Shown here: piece after piece, positions 17,180-25,929 of the stretch
Position numbering within the stretch: position 1 is the first letter of the stretch
Layout: the number at the start of each line of letters is the position of its first letter
Assembly: GCA_022791875.1 (NCBI GenBank)
Contig: JAAVZX010000019.1
Coordinates: 95,610-159,609, forward strand
Source: Oscillibacter sp.
Lineage (GTDB): Bacteria; Bacillota; Clostridia; Oscillospirales; Oscillospiraceae
Reading direction: 5' to 3'
DNA: 64,000 nt
The notes under the pieces: generated by a model
Told to the model about the DNA's origin: nothing
The model's database searches: none
Seen by the model: only the letters and a program-made list of their open reading frames with translations
Made by a program: the position numbers and the translations under genes

Positions 17180-17794
17180 TTATTGCAGCTCGGAAAAGGC
17201 CCGCAGAAGCCGCAGGCCCGCGTCTCCGGATTTTTCGGGGTGGAACTGGGTCCCCCACACGTTTCCCCGCCGGACCACGCCTGTGACGGCCACGTTTCCG
17301 TATTGGGACACGGCAAGTACAGATGCTTCACAGTCCTTGGCGTAGAAGCTGTGTACGTAATAGACGTACTCGCCGTCCTTGAAGTATTTGAACAGTGGGT
17401 CCCCCCGGCGGATTTCCAGGCTGTTCCAGCCCATGTGGGGAACTTTCAGCGTCTTGTCCGCCAGATCGTCCCGCAGGTCCGCCACCTGGCCGGGGACCAG
17501 GCCCAGGCCGGGGTGCTGGCCGTACTCGAAGCTCTTGTCAAACAGGAGCTGCATTCCCAGGCATATGCCCAGGAACGGCTTCCGCTCCGCTTCCTCCAGA
17601 AGCACCGGCGTCAAGCCCGTGGCGTCCAGCTTCGCTTTCGCGTCGCCGAAGGCCCCTACGCCGGGGAGGATGATCTGCGCCGCCTGCCGGAGGCGGGACG
17701 CGTCCCGCGTCACCTCCGCCTCCAGGCCCAGGGCTTTCAGACTGGAGGACAGGGAAAACAGGTTTCCCACGCCGTAATCTACGATTGCAATCAT
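17180..17794 (-). CDS. hisH: Imidazole glycerol phosphate synthase, glutaminase subunit HisH
   Basis: A class I glutamine amidotransferase that feeds ammonia to HisF. The 204 residues have the LPGVGAFGDA oxyanion region, the nucleophile Cys78 in GICLGMQLLF, and the His/Glu pair in GTQFHPEKSG. It lies 12 bp after hisB. HisH and HisF are separated here by hisA and the flavoprotein gene, still in one unit. Confidence 0.97.
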   Translation of the reverse strand: MIAIVDYGVGNLFSLSSSLKALGLEAEVTRDASRLRQAAQIILPGVGAFGDAKAKLDATGLTPVLLEEAERKPFLGICLGMQLLFDKSFEYGQHPGLGLVPGQVADLRDDLADKTLKVPHMGWNSLEIRRGDPLFKYFKDGEYVYYVHSFYAKDCEASVLAVSQYGNVAVTGVVRRGNVWGTQFHPEKSGDAGLRLLRAFSELQ

Positions 17795-17806
17795 CGGCGC
17801 TCCCCC

Positions 17807-18394
17807 TCACAGGATGCCCTTTGTGCTGGGAATATCCTCCGCGTGTTCGGGATCGATGGCCACGGCGGCTTTCAGCGCCCGGGCCGCGCCCTTGAAAACT
17901 GCTTCCAATATGTGGTGGGTATTCTCACCGGCTAATTTGCGTATGTGGAGAGAGCAGGGGCAGTTCCGGACGAAGGCCAGCCAGAATTCCTTGGCCAGTT
18001 CCGTGTCAAAATCTCCCACCTTCGCCGCGGGCAGATCCACCGCCCAGCCCAGGTAGTCCCGCCCCGAGAGGTCCACGGCGCACAGCACCAGGGCCTCATC
18101 CATGGGCAGCAGGTACTGGCCGTAGCGGGTGATTCCGCACTTGTCCCCCAGGGCCTGGGTGAACGCCTTTCCCAGGCAGATGCCGACGTCCTCCACGGTA
18201 TGGTGGCAGTCCACTTTTGTGTCCCCACGGCAGTCGAGGAAGATGTCGAAGTCGCCGTGGCGGGCGAAGAGGGTCAGCATGTGGTCCAGGAAGCCGCAGC
18301 CAGTGTCGACGTTGGATTCCCCGAGGCTGGCCAGGTTCAGGATAAGGCTGATCTGCGTCTCGCTTGTGTCCCGCTGGATGTTCGCACTGCGCAT
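17807..18394 (-). CDS. hisB: Imidazoleglycerol-phosphate dehydratase HisB
   Basis: A manganese enzyme for step seven. The 195 residues are the stand-alone dehydratase, with no phosphatase domain. The metal motifs are TGCGFLDHMLTLFARHG with DCHHTVED and the second repeat HIRKLAGENTHHILEA. AAAGGAGGAGAAG precedes ATG 18394, directly after hisC. Confidence 0.97.
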   Translation of the reverse strand: MRSANIQRDTSETQISLILNLASLGESNVDTGCGFLDHMLTLFARHGDFDIFLDCRGDTKVDCHHTVEDVGICLGKAFTQALGDKCGITRYGQYLLPMDEALVLCAVDLSGRDYLGWAVDLPAAKVGDFDTELAKEFWLAFVRNCPCSLHIRKLAGENTHHILEAVFKGAARALKAAVAIDPEHAEDIPSTKGIL

Positions 18395-18395
18395 T

Positions 18396-19463
18396 TTACT
18401 TCTCCTCCTTTAACAGCAGATCCAGCGCGTTGATCAGCGCTTCCATCTGCGTTTTCGATCCGATGGTGATTCGTAAGTAGTCCCGGATGCGGTCCTTGTC
18501 GAACCAGCGGACCAGGATGCCCCGCTCTTTCAGCGTCCTGTAGATGGTTTCGCCGGAGAGGCGGTCCGATTTCGCGAAGACAAAATTTGCAGAGGACGGC
18601 AGGACGGTGAAGCCCAGGTTTTCCAGCGCTTCCACGGTCCAGACACGGGTTTCCCGGACAGTCCGGCAGCACGATTGGAAATAGTCTTCGTCCTCCACGG
18701 CTGCGGCGCCGGCCAGGAGGGTCAGGCGGTTCACGTTGTAGGGGTTAAAGCTGTACTTCACACGGTTCAGGTCCGCGATCAGCCCGGCGCTGCCCATGGC
18801 GAAGCCCAGGCGGCCTCCGGCCAGGGAGCGGCTCTTGGACATGGTCTGCACCACCAGCAGGTTTTCGTACCGCCCGATCAGCGGGACGCAGCTCTCCCCG
18901 CCGAAGTCGATGTAGGCTTCGTCGACGATCACGACCCGGTTCGGGTCCTTTTCAAGGAGGCGCTGAATATCCGCCGCGGGCACCGTCATGCCCGTGGGAG
19001 CATTGGGGTTCGCTATTACAATTGTACCCGGAAAATCCATGTAATCTTCCACGTTGATGGAAAAATCTTCGCGGAGGGGCACGATTTTTGCGTTCAGGCC
19101 GAAGAGGGCGCTCTGGGCGGTGTAGAAGCCGTAGGTGATGTCAGGATAGGCCGCGCCCACCCCCTCGCCGCAGAAGGCCCGGAAGGCAAAGGCAAGGATT
19201 TCGTCGGAGCCGTTGCCGGTGATTACGTTTTCCGACTTGAGATTATAGCGTCCGGCGATGGCGGCGTTCAGGGCGGCGCAGGTGGGATCGGAGTACAGAT
19301 ACAGTTTTCCGACCTCCGCCTTGGATATCGCCTCCAATACCTTGGGGGACGGAGGAAACGGGCTCTCATTGGTATTTAATTTAATGTACTGCTGATCCTG
19401 GGGCTGCTCGCCGGGGGTGTACGGGTCCAGGCGCTGCGCCTCGGGTGAGAGAAACTTGCTCAT
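18396..19463 (-). CDS. hisC: Histidinol-phosphate aminotransferase HisC
   Basis: A fold-type I PLP enzyme of 355 residues that transaminates imidazole acetol phosphate. Key parts are NTNESPFPPSPKV, GNGSDEILAFAFRAF, ANPNAPTG, VDEAYIDFGG, and the PLP lysine in SKSRSLAGGRLGF. It lies 28 bp after hisD. The ribosome site is weak (AAAGAAAGAAG). Confidence 0.96.
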   Translation of the reverse strand: MSKFLSPEAQRLDPYTPGEQPQDQQYIKLNTNESPFPPSPKVLEAISKAEVGKLYLYSDPTCAALNAAIAGRYNLKSENVITGNGSDEILAFAFRAFCGEGVGAAYPDITYGFYTAQSALFGLNAKIVPLREDFSINVEDYMDFPGTIVIANPNAPTGMTVPAADIQRLLEKDPNRVVIVDEAYIDFGGESCVPLIGRYENLLVVQTMSKSRSLAGGRLGFAMGSAGLIADLNRVKYSFNPYNVNRLTLLAGAAAVEDEDYFQSCCRTVRETRVWTVEALENLGFTVLPSSANFVFAKSDRLSGETIYRTLKERGILVRWFDKDRIRDYLRITIGSKTQMEALINALDLLLKEEK

Positions 19464-19491
19464 ATCGAAAAACCACTTCTTTCTTTGGTAA

Positions 19492-20769
19492 TCAGTCCAG
19501 CTTCCGGCTCAGGGCGGAGCGGGCGTGGCCCTCCAGGCCCTCCCGGCGGGCGAAGTCCGCGATGCGGTCCGCGCAGGCGCTGAGGGTCGCCCGGTCGTAG
19601 TACAGGAAGCTGGAGCGCTTCATGAAGTCGTCCACGCCCAGGGGGCTGGAGAAGCGGGCCGTCCCGGCGGTGGGGAGGGTGTGGTTGGGGCCCGCGAAGT
19701 AGTCGCCCAAAGCTTCCGGGGTGTTCCGGCCCAGGAAGATGCTCCCGGCGTTTTTGATCTGCGGCAGCAGCGCGAAGGGCTCATCCACGCACAGCTCCAG
19801 GTGCTCCGGCGCGATGCGGTTCACGGCCTCCACCGCCTTTTCCAGGCTGTCCGCCACGATGATTTTCCCGTTTTCCTCGATGGACTTCCGCGCCACGTCC
19901 CGGCGGGGCAGGTCTGCAAGCTGGGCCTCCATCTCCGCCTGAACGGCCTCCGCCAGGGCCTGGCTGTCCGTCACCAGCACGGCGGAGGACAGCACGTCGT
20001 GCTCCGCCTGGCTCAGCAGGTCCGCCGACACCCAGCGGGGGTCCGACTTCCCGTCCGCAAGCACTAAAATCTCGCTGGGTCCGGCGATCATGTCGATGTC
20101 CACCATACCGAAGACTTTTCGCTTTGCCGTAGCCACGAAAATCCCGCCGGGGCCTACGATTTTGTCCACCCGCGGCACCGTCTCCGTGCCGTAGGCCAGG
20201 GCCGCAACCGCCTGGGCGCCGCCCAGCTTGAACACGTCCGTGACCTCCGCCAGCTCCGCCGCCATCAATGCCTCGGGGCTGATGGAACCGTCCTTTCTTG
20301 GCGGCGTAACCAGAACGATGTCCTGCACGCCTGCGATCTGAGCCGGGATTACGTTCATGAGGATGGTGGACGGAAAGGCTTCCGGGCTTCTGGGGACGCA
20401 GATGCCTACCTTTTCAATGGGCGTCCAGCGCTGGCCCATTACCATACCGCCGCGGTCCGTCAAAACAAAATCGTTGTGCCTCTGGTGCTCGTGAAAGCGG
20501 CGGATGTTCGCGGCGGCTTCCCGCAATGTCTCCAGGAAATAGGGGTCCACCGCCTCCCTGGCCTGGTCGAATTCCTCCGCCGTCACCCGCAGGTCTTTCA
20601 GCTCCGCGCCGTCGAAGCGCTTCGTATAATCCCGGAGAGCCGCGTCGCCGCGGGTGAGGACTTCCCGCAAAATTCCGTCTACGGCGGCGGGCACGTCTTC
20701 CTCTGCCTGGATATCACGATTCAGAAATTCCTCCGGCGTCAGCTTATCAAAATTCAGAATCCGGATCAT
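19492..20769 (-). CDS. hisD: Histidinol dehydrogenase HisD
   Basis: A zinc, NAD-dependent enzyme that oxidises histidinol twice to histidine. The 425 residues include VPRSPEAFPSTILMNVIPA, the VDKIVGPGGIFVATAKR block, AGPSEILVLAD, SQAEHDVLSSAVLVT with the zinc Gln/His, and the terminal GPNHTLPTAGTARF. ATG 20769 overlaps the stop of the hisZ-hisG fusion by ATGA; the longer open frame upstream is antisense-type reading of that gene. Confidence 0.97.
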   Translation of the reverse strand: MIRILNFDKLTPEEFLNRDIQAEEDVPAAVDGILREVLTRGDAALRDYTKRFDGAELKDLRVTAEEFDQAREAVDPYFLETLREAAANIRRFHEHQRHNDFVLTDRGGMVMGQRWTPIEKVGICVPRSPEAFPSTILMNVIPAQIAGVQDIVLVTPPRKDGSISPEALMAAELAEVTDVFKLGGAQAVAALAYGTETVPRVDKIVGPGGIFVATAKRKVFGMVDIDMIAGPSEILVLADGKSDPRWVSADLLSQAEHDVLSSAVLVTDSQALAEAVQAEMEAQLADLPRRDVARKSIEENGKIIVADSLEKAVEAVNRIAPEHLELCVDEPFALLPQIKNAGSIFLGRNTPEALGDYFAGPNHTLPTAGTARFSSPLGVDDFMKRSSFLYYDRATLSACADRIADFARREGLEGHARSALSRKLD

Positions 20770-22340
20770 GCCGTCACCACCTCCGTCAGCTTTTCCAAAA
20801 GGGTATCGATCTCCCTGCGCTTGAACTGGTAGCTGGCACGGTTGGCGATGAAGCGCGCCGAAATGGGCATGAACTCCGTCAGCACCCGCAGGTCGTTTTC
20901 TTTCAGGGTCGTACCCGTCTCCACGATGTCCACAATCACGTCGCTCAGGCCCAGAATGGGGGCCAGCTCGATGGAACCGTTCAGCTTGATGATGTCGATG
21001 TCCCGGCCCTGGGCGGCGTAGTAGTTCTTCGCGATGTTCACAAACTTCGTCGCCACCCGCAGGGAGCGCCCCGGATCGTCCTTGAAATCCTTCGGACCCG
21101 CCACGCACATCCGGCACTTGCCAAGGCCCGTGTCCAGCAGTTCGTACACGTCCGCGCCGGACTCCTGCAAAATGTCCTTGCCCACGATGCCGATGTCCGC
21201 CGCGCCGTGCTCCACGTAGATGGCCACGTCGCTGGGCTTCACCAGGAAGTAGCGGATGCCCGCCTCCGGGTTCTCCACCACCAGCTTCCGGGTGTCGTTG
21301 TAGTCCTCGGGACAGCCGTAGCCCACGCCCGCCAGGAGGCTGTAAACCTTATCCCCTAGACGCCCCTTGGGCAGAGCCACATTCAGCATGATCCGCTCCC
21401 CGTCCTGGGGTGAAGGCGCCTCACACAGGCGGTCCAGCTCATCGAGGTAGAGGGCAAAACCTACGGCCTTTGCGCCGGGGCGGAAACGCGCCGCAAGGGG
21501 GTCGTAGCGTCCGCCCTTGAGGACCGCGCGGGGCAGGCCCGCCAGGTAGCCTTGCAGGACCAGGCCGTTGTAGTATTCCATATCGTTGACAAGAGACAGG
21601 TCCAGGCGCAGGCGCTGTCCCTCCGCCGTCAGGGCTTCGCACAGCGTCCGCAGCTCCGTGAGGGCCGCACCCATGGAGGCATTGAGCGCCAGGGGTTCCG
21701 CGGCTTCCAGGACGGCTTCCCAGTCCCCCGCCAGGGTGTTCAGGCGGCACAGCGCGTCGGTGCCCTGACGGGAGAGGCCCGCTTCCGCGGCGGCGGCTTG
21801 CAGCTCGTGGAGGTTCCGGTCACGGATGCAGTTCAGGAGCTTGGGGCGCACGGTTTCCGGTGCGCCCACGGCGTCCAGCAGTCCGGCGACGTAGCCCATG
21901 TGGCTGGCCTCCAGAACGAAGTTCCGGCCCGTGAGAGCCAGGCTCCGGCAGGCCAGGGAGACGGCCTGGGCGGTCACGGCGTCGTCCACCGCCCCAATGC
22001 ACTCCAGGCCCATCTGGCTGATTTCCTGGAAGGTGTGGCTCTCCTGGCTGGGGCGGTAGACGTTTTCCACATAGTAGAAGCATCCGCACCCACCGTTTTC
22101 CACCTGTGCGTTTTTGGCGATGGACAGGGTGACGTCGGGTTTCAGGGCCAGCAGCCGCCCGTCCAGGTCGGTGAAGGTGATAACCTGATCGCTGGCCAAA
22201 AAGCTGCGGTTCTGCTGATAGAGCCCATATTCCTCAAAGCGCCCCATCCGGTACTGCCGGAACCCGGCCTGCTCGAAGAGCAGCCGGAGCTGCAAAGCGG
22301 CCCGCTCCTGAGGCCGCAGAATATTCAAATCAAGTTCCAT
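20766..22340 (-). CDS. hisZ-hisG: HisZ-HisG fusion: ATP phosphoribosyltransferase regulatory and catalytic subunits
   Basis: First enzyme of histidine synthesis, joining ATP and PRPP. Residues 1-305 are HisZ, a histidyl-tRNA synthetase-like regulatory subunit (FTDLDGRLLALKPDVTLSIA, LVNDMEYYNGLVLQGYL, VLKGGRYDPLAARF). Residues 318-524 are a short-form HisG with MLNVALPKGRLGDKVYSLLA, DIGIVGKD, and the PRPP loop DIVETGTTLKEN. These are normally two proteins forming a hetero-octamer; here one frame of 524 residues spans both with only a 12-residue linker. ATG at 21387-21389 (Met318) has GGGGAG six bases upstream, so free HisG might also be made. It heads the operon. Confidence 0.93.
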   Translation of the reverse strand: MELDLNILRPQERAALQLRLLFEQAGFRQYRMGRFEEYGLYQQNRSFLASDQVITFTDLDGRLLALKPDVTLSIAKNAQVENGGCGCFYYVENVYRPSQESHTFQEISQMGLECIGAVDDAVTAQAVSLACRSLALTGRNFVLEASHMGYVAGLLDAVGAPETVRPKLLNCIRDRNLHELQAAAAEAGLSRQGTDALCRLNTLAGDWEAVLEAAEPLALNASMGAALTELRTLCEALTAEGQRLRLDLSLVNDMEYYNGLVLQGYLAGLPRAVLKGGRYDPLAARFRPGAKAVGFALYLDELDRLCEAPSPQDGERIMLNVALPKGRLGDKVYSLLAGVGYGCPEDYNDTRKLVVENPEAGIRYFLVKPSDVAIYVEHGAADIGIVGKDILQESGADVYELLDTGLGKCRMCVAGPKDFKDDPGRSLRVATKFVNIAKNYYAAQGRDIDIIKLNGSIELAPILGLSDVIVDIVETGTTLKENDLRVLTEFMPISARFIANRASYQFKRREIDTLLEKLTEVVTA

Positions 22341-22396
22341 TTGGAAAGAACTCCTCCTCCCAGCCGCCCCCGAAGCGAAGCGAGGGCCACCCGGTA

Positions 22397-22449
22397 ATTG
22401 CCCCTAGTGTACACCAATCTTTTAACAAAGTAAAGCGCTAATTCGCTAA
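22397..22449 (-). promoter_or_regulatory. Histidine operon promoter region with direct repeat
   Basis: On the minus strand TTTACT, 17 bp, TACACT precedes hisZ-hisG and gives a leader of roughly 60 bases with no T-box or long hairpin. Just upstream of the -35 lies TTAGCG-AA-TTAGCG (plus-strand 22436-22449), an 8-bp-period direct repeat that could be a regulator site. Which protein binds is unknown. Confidence 0.5.
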
Positions 22450-22532
22450 CAAGATAAATTCTCCCATTTCCACAAATACGCCTATCGTTAGACGTATCAT
22501 GCCCAACATCCTGCCATACGGGGGACGAGGGA

Positions 22533-22593
22533 CGGGGGGCCTCCTTGGATTCTCCGCCAGGGAGGCAAGCGCCTCCCTGGACCCTAGCAGATC
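22533..22593 (+). repeat. Family I palindromic repeat, copy 4
   Basis: GGGGGGCCTCC head remnant, one full hairpin CCAGGGAGGC-AAGC-GCCTCCCTGG, and tail CCCTAGCAGATC. It lies between the his promoter and the Family II repeat behind fumC. Confidence 0.8.
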
Positions 22594-22640
22594 ACCCTAT
22601 TATGTTAAACATGCCGTTTTCCAACATCCATCATAACAAT

Positions 22641-22776
22641 ACCTTCCGCAAAACAAGGTTTTGCGGAACCGACGCACCCATCCCGACGCACAGGCCACAA
22701 CGCCCACCGGATTCGCGTCGAGTTAAAGCTCTTTTCGCTTCCTTTTCTCTCGAGAAAAGGAAGCCGCCGGAGGCAC
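22641..22776 (-). repeat. Family II stop-proximal hairpin repeat, copy B (long form)
   Basis: Read on the fumC strand: GTGCCTCCGGCGGC seven bases after the stop, hairpin CTTCCTTTTCT / AGAAAAGGAAG, CGAAAAGAGCTTTAACTCG, then a conserved stretch and a distal hairpin TCCGCAAAAC / GTTTTGCGGA. The distal stem differs from copy A (TCCGCAAA / TTTGCGGA) by paired changes, so base pairing is kept. It probably ends the fumC transcript. Confidence 0.85.
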
Positions 22777-22782
22777 CCCCGT

Positions 22783-24141
22783 TCACACCATCTTTTCAGG
22801 ACGCACAGTTTCGTCAAACTCCGTTGCTGTCAGAAGGTTCAGGGATAGAACGGCTTCTTTCAGCGTTGTACCGTCGTGCAGGGCTTTTTTGGCGCATTCT
22901 GCTGCTTTTTCGTAGCCAATTTTGGGCGTCAGGCATGTTACGAGCATCAGGGAATTGTTGAGGTTTTGTTCCATTCGCTCCGCGTCTGGGACGATTCCCT
23001 CTACGCAATGTAGCCGGAACGACTCCATGGCGTCTGCCAGGAGGCGTGCTGATTGTTGGAAATTGTAAGCTGAAACCGGAAGGAATACGTTTAGCTGGAA
23101 GTTGCCCTGGGAGGCCGCGAAACCAATCGCCGCGTCGTTGCCCATGACCTGTACTGCGGCCATGGTGACGGCTTCGCACTGCGTTGGGTTCACTTTTCCC
23201 GGCATGATGGAGCTTCCCGGCTCATTTTCCGGGATGTGCAGTTCGCCCATGCCGCAGCGTGGGCCGCTGGCCTGCCAGCGGATGTCGTTGGCGATTTTCA
23301 TGAGGTTTGCCGCCAGCGCTTTCAGGGCCCCGTGGGCGAAAACCAGCGCGTCTTTGCTTGTGAGGGCGTGGAATTTATTGCCGTCCGGTACGAATGGCAG
23401 TCCAGTCAGATCCCGAAGCTCCTTGCAGACCATCTCGTCGTAGCCCTTCGGCGCGTTCAGTCCCGTGCCCACGGCGGTGCCGCCGATTGCCAGACGGCAC
23501 AGTTCTTCCAACGCCGCCTGAAGCATCCGACAGGGGGCCTCCGTCAGCTCCCGCCAGCCGGAGACTTCCTGCGCAAAGCGCAGCGGCGTCGCGTCCTGCA
23601 AATGGGTCCGCCCGATGCGGATCAAGTCCGGGTACGCCGCTTCCAGACTTGCGAAAGCGTCTGCGAGGCGTTCCGCCGCAGGAATGACTTGTGTTTTCAC
23701 GCTCAGCGCCGCCGCGATATGCAGCGCCGACGGGTAAGTATCGTTGGAGGACTGGGACGCGTTTACGTGGTCGTTGGGATGCAGCGTCACGCCCCGTTCC
23801 GCCGCCAGGTGGGCAATGACCTCGTTGACGTTCATATTCGTCTGCGTCCCGCTCCCGGTCTGCCAGACCACCAGCGGGAACTCGCCGTCCCACTTCCCTT
23901 CCCGGATTTCGCGGCATGCGCCGGCAATGGCGTCAGCCTGTTTCTGTGAGAGCTTCCCGGCGGCGGCGTTGGCCTTTGCGCAGGCTTCTTTCAGGTACGC
24001 GAAAGCGGTGATAATCTCTTTTGGCTGGCGCTCCCCGCCGACTTTGAAATTCTCAAAGCTCCTTTGGGTCTGCGCGCCCCAGTGCCTGTCGGCGGGCACG
24101 GCGATTTCGCCCATGGTATCATGCTCGATGCGGGTCTTCAT
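22783..24141 (-). CDS. fumC: Fumarate hydratase class II
   Basis: Interconverts fumarate and malate. The 452-residue protein of the aspartase/fumarase superfamily has the three family regions: [29 protein letters not shown] with [10 protein letters not shown], and the catalytic-serine loop [19 protein letters not shown] 24141 follows GAGGGGGA. It is a single gene, not part of a visible TCA cluster. Aspartate ammonia-lyase is a relative, but length and [10 protein letters not shown] favour fumarase. Confidence 0.95.
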   Translation of the reverse strand: MKTRIEHDTMGEIAVPADRHWGAQTQRSFENFKVGGERQPKEIITAFAYLKEACAKANAAAGKLSQKQADAIAGACREIREGKWDGEFPLVVWQTGSGTQTNMNVNEVIAHLAAERGVTLHPNDHVNASQSSNDTYPSALHIAAALSVKTQVIPAAERLADAFASLEAAYPDLIRIGRTHLQDATPLRFAQEVSGWRELTEAPCRMLQAALEELCRLAIGGTAVGTGLNAPKGYDEMVCKELRDLTGLPFVPDGNKFHALTSKDALVFAHGALKALAANLMKIANDIRWQASGPRCGMGELHIPENEPGSSIMPGKVNPTQCEAVTMAAVQVMGNDAAIGFAASQGNFQLNVFLPVSAYNFQQSARLLADAMESFRLHCVEGIVPDAERMEQNLNNSLMLVTCLTPKIGYEKAAECAKKALHDGTTLKEAVLSLNLLTATEFDETVRPEKMV

Positions 24142-24244
24142 ACGGCATCCCCCTCTGATTGTAAGAAAATGATACCCCATTATACAAGGAAACCGCCGCT
24201 AAAACAACCCCATTTCGCGAAAGTTCCGCCTTAATCCCGCCAGA

Positions 24245-24937
24245 TCACGTAGACTCATCGTCCATCTTCGCCCGCAGCTTCTCCAGTGCCCGCTTCTCAA
24301 TGCGCGACACATAGCTCCTTGAAATCCCAAACGAAGCCGCAATCTCCCTCTGCGTCAGCGGCACCGTCCCCCCCAGCCCATACCGCAGCCGGATAATCTC
24401 AGCCTCCCGCGCCGTCAAACACTCCCGCACCAGCCGGTGCAGCCGCAGCGCGTTATCCCGGTCATGCAGATCATCCAGCATCGTATCGTCGACGCCTACG
24501 ATATCCATCAGCTGCAAAGCGTTGCCATCCTTGTCCGACTCGATAGAGTCCGACAGAGACACCTCGCTTTGCAGCTTCTTCTGGCCTCGGAAGTACATCA
24601 AAATCTCATTCTCGATGCACCGCGCCGCATAAGTAGCCAGCCTGGCCCCCTTCGACGCATCAAAGCTGGAAATCCCCTTAATAAGCCCAATGGTCCCAAT
24701 AGAAATCAAGTCCTCCTGATCGGCGTTCTGTGTATAATATTTCTTAATAATATGCGCCACCAGCCTCAGATTCCGCTCAATCAGCACCCTCCGCGCCTCC
24801 TGGTCCCCCTGTGCATACTTCTCCAGCCATTCCCGCTCCTCCGCCGCGCTCAGCGGCTTCGGGAACGATCCCCCGCCCGACAAACGCAGCGTAAACAGCA
24901 GCGTATTGGCAAACACCAGCAGTGCCGCAGACAACAT
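24245..24937 (-). CDS. sigK: Sporulation sigma factor K (pro-sigma-K)
   Basis: Late mother-cell sigma factor of endospore formation. The 230 residues start with a hydrophobic pro-sequence (MLSAALLVFANTLLFTLRLSG), the part that the SpoIVFB protease removes, followed by GSFPKPLS. Region 2 contains NLRLVAHIIKKYY and DLISIGTIGLIKGI; region 4 contains LTQREIAASFGISRSYVSRIEKRAL. The gene is continuous, without the skin-type insertion that splits it in Bacillus subtilis. GGAGGGGC precedes ATG 24937. Confidence 0.94.
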   Translation of the reverse strand: MLSAALLVFANTLLFTLRLSGGGSFPKPLSAAEEREWLEKYAQGDQEARRVLIERNLRLVAHIIKKYYTQNADQEDLISIGTIGLIKGISSFDASKGARLATYAARCIENEILMYFRGQKKLQSEVSLSDSIESDKDGNALQLMDIVGVDDTMLDDLHDRDNALRLHRLVRECLTAREAEIIRLRYGLGGTVPLTQREIAASFGISRSYVSRIEKRALEKLRAKMDDEST

Positions 24938-25032
24938 AGCCCCTCCAATCTTTTCCAGGCGCGCCGCGCCCGCGCCGCACTTTTGCGGCAGGCGGCTTGC
25001 CGGATTCCAGCCCGCACTCGCGGTCCACTTCC

Positions 25033-25062
25033 AGACTATGAAGCCCAGGGAAGTCCCTATTC
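25033..25062 (-). promoter_or_regulatory. Candidate sigma-E type promoter of sigK
   Basis: On the minus strand GAATAGG, 15 bp, CATAGTCT sits about 95 bp ahead of sigK. This partly matches the sigma-E pattern (ATA at -35, CATACA-T at -10), which is the known driver of sigK in Bacillus. The match is partial. Confidence 0.35.
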
Positions 25063-25100
25063 AGCCCCATGCAGCCATCTGCAAATATGTTCACAAAAGG

Positions 25101-25129
25101 TTGAAAATCCTGCCACATCATGGTATACT
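25101..25129 (+). promoter_or_regulatory. Sigma-A promoter of the rhomboid gene
   Basis: TTGAAA (25101-25106), 17 bp, TATACT (25124-25129), about 25 bp ahead of the rhomboid start. Confidence 0.75.
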
Positions 25130-25154
25130 CAGGGCAAACGAAAGAGGTGATACC

Positions 25155-25736
25155 ATGAACAAGCTGCCAAAACCCCGCATCTCCATGAACGCTCCGGTAA
25201 TTCTGACCTTCACACTTCTCTGCCTCTGCGCCCTGATTCTGGGCGCCCTCACCGGCGGACACGCCACCGTCCAATTCTTCGAGGTCTACCGCTGCCCCCT
25301 CTCCGACCCCCTGGCCTATCTCCGCTTCTTCACCCACGTCCTCGGCCACAGCGGCTACGCCCATTTCATCAACAACATCGTCCTCATTCTCGTCCTCGGC
25401 CCCAGCCTCGAAGAGTGCTACGGAAGCCTCAGCATCACCTTCGTAATCCTCCTCACCGCCCTCATCTCCGGCCTCATCCAGTTCACCTTCTTCCCAAACA
25501 CCGCCCTCCTCGGCGCCAGCGGCGTCGTCTTCGCCATGATCCTACTCTCATCCTTCTCCGGCGCAAAACAAGGCACCATCCCCGTCACCCTCCTCCTCGT
25601 CGCCGTCTTCTACATCGGCGGCGAACTCAAAGACGCTCTCACCGTCCACGACAACATCTCCCACCTGACCCACATCATCGGCGGACTCTGCGGGACGGGC
25701 TTCGGGTTCTGGTTCGGACGGGCGAAAGCCCCCTGA
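25155..25736 (+). CDS. Rhomboid-family intramembrane serine protease
   Basis: A 193-residue protein with six hydrophobic segments. The rhomboid residues are in place: HxxxN at His70-Asn74, the nucleophile Ser122 in GASG, and the catalytic His173 in HLTHIIGG. It would cleave membrane helices of unknown substrates. ATG 25155 follows AAAGAGGTGA; a longer frame from 24906 crosses the promoter. It is a single-gene unit divergent from sigK, closed by a Family II hairpin and a second, very strong terminator. Confidence 0.9.
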   Translation: MNKLPKPRISMNAPVILTFTLLCLCALILGALTGGHATVQFFEVYRCPLSDPLAYLRFFTHVLGHSGYAHFINNIVLILVLGPSLEECYGSLSITFVILLTALISGLIQFTFFPNTALLGASGVVFAMILLSSFSGAKQGTIPVTLLLVAVFYIGGELKDALTVHDNISHLTHIIGGLCGTGFGFWFGRAKAP

Positions 25737-25800
25737 GCCTCCGGCGGGTTCCTTTTTCTTGAAAGAAAAAGGAACCGAAAAAGAACTTTTTAATACCGCT
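25737..25800 (+). repeat. Family II stop-proximal hairpin repeat, copy D
   Basis: Directly behind the rhomboid stop: GCCTCCGGCGG, then hairpin GGTTCCTTTTTCTT / AAGAAAAAGGAACC, then CGAAAAAGAACTTTTTAA. The layout is that of copies A, B and C but the stem sequence is different on both arms. Confidence 0.85.
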
Positions 25801-25854
25801 CTGTGGGTTGGGAGGTTGTTTTGGCTTCCCGCACGGTAACGGGGGATTCAGCAA

Positions 25855-25896
25855 GCGGGACATGCCATTTTATGGCATGTCCCGCGGTGTTTTTTT
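25855..25896 (+). terminator. Strong intrinsic terminator
   Basis: GCGGGACATGCCAT pairs perfectly with ATGGCATGTCCCGC around TTT, followed by GGTGTTTTTTT. It backs up the Family II hairpin of the rhomboid gene. Confidence 0.85.
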
Positions 25897-25929
25897 GGGC
25901 TTTCTTTTTTGGGGAATTCGGTTTTTTGT

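Noticed and set aside
22341..22449. T-box leader ahead of the histidine operon
   Set aside because: The leader is only about 60 bases long, with no specifier hairpin and no T-box sequence.
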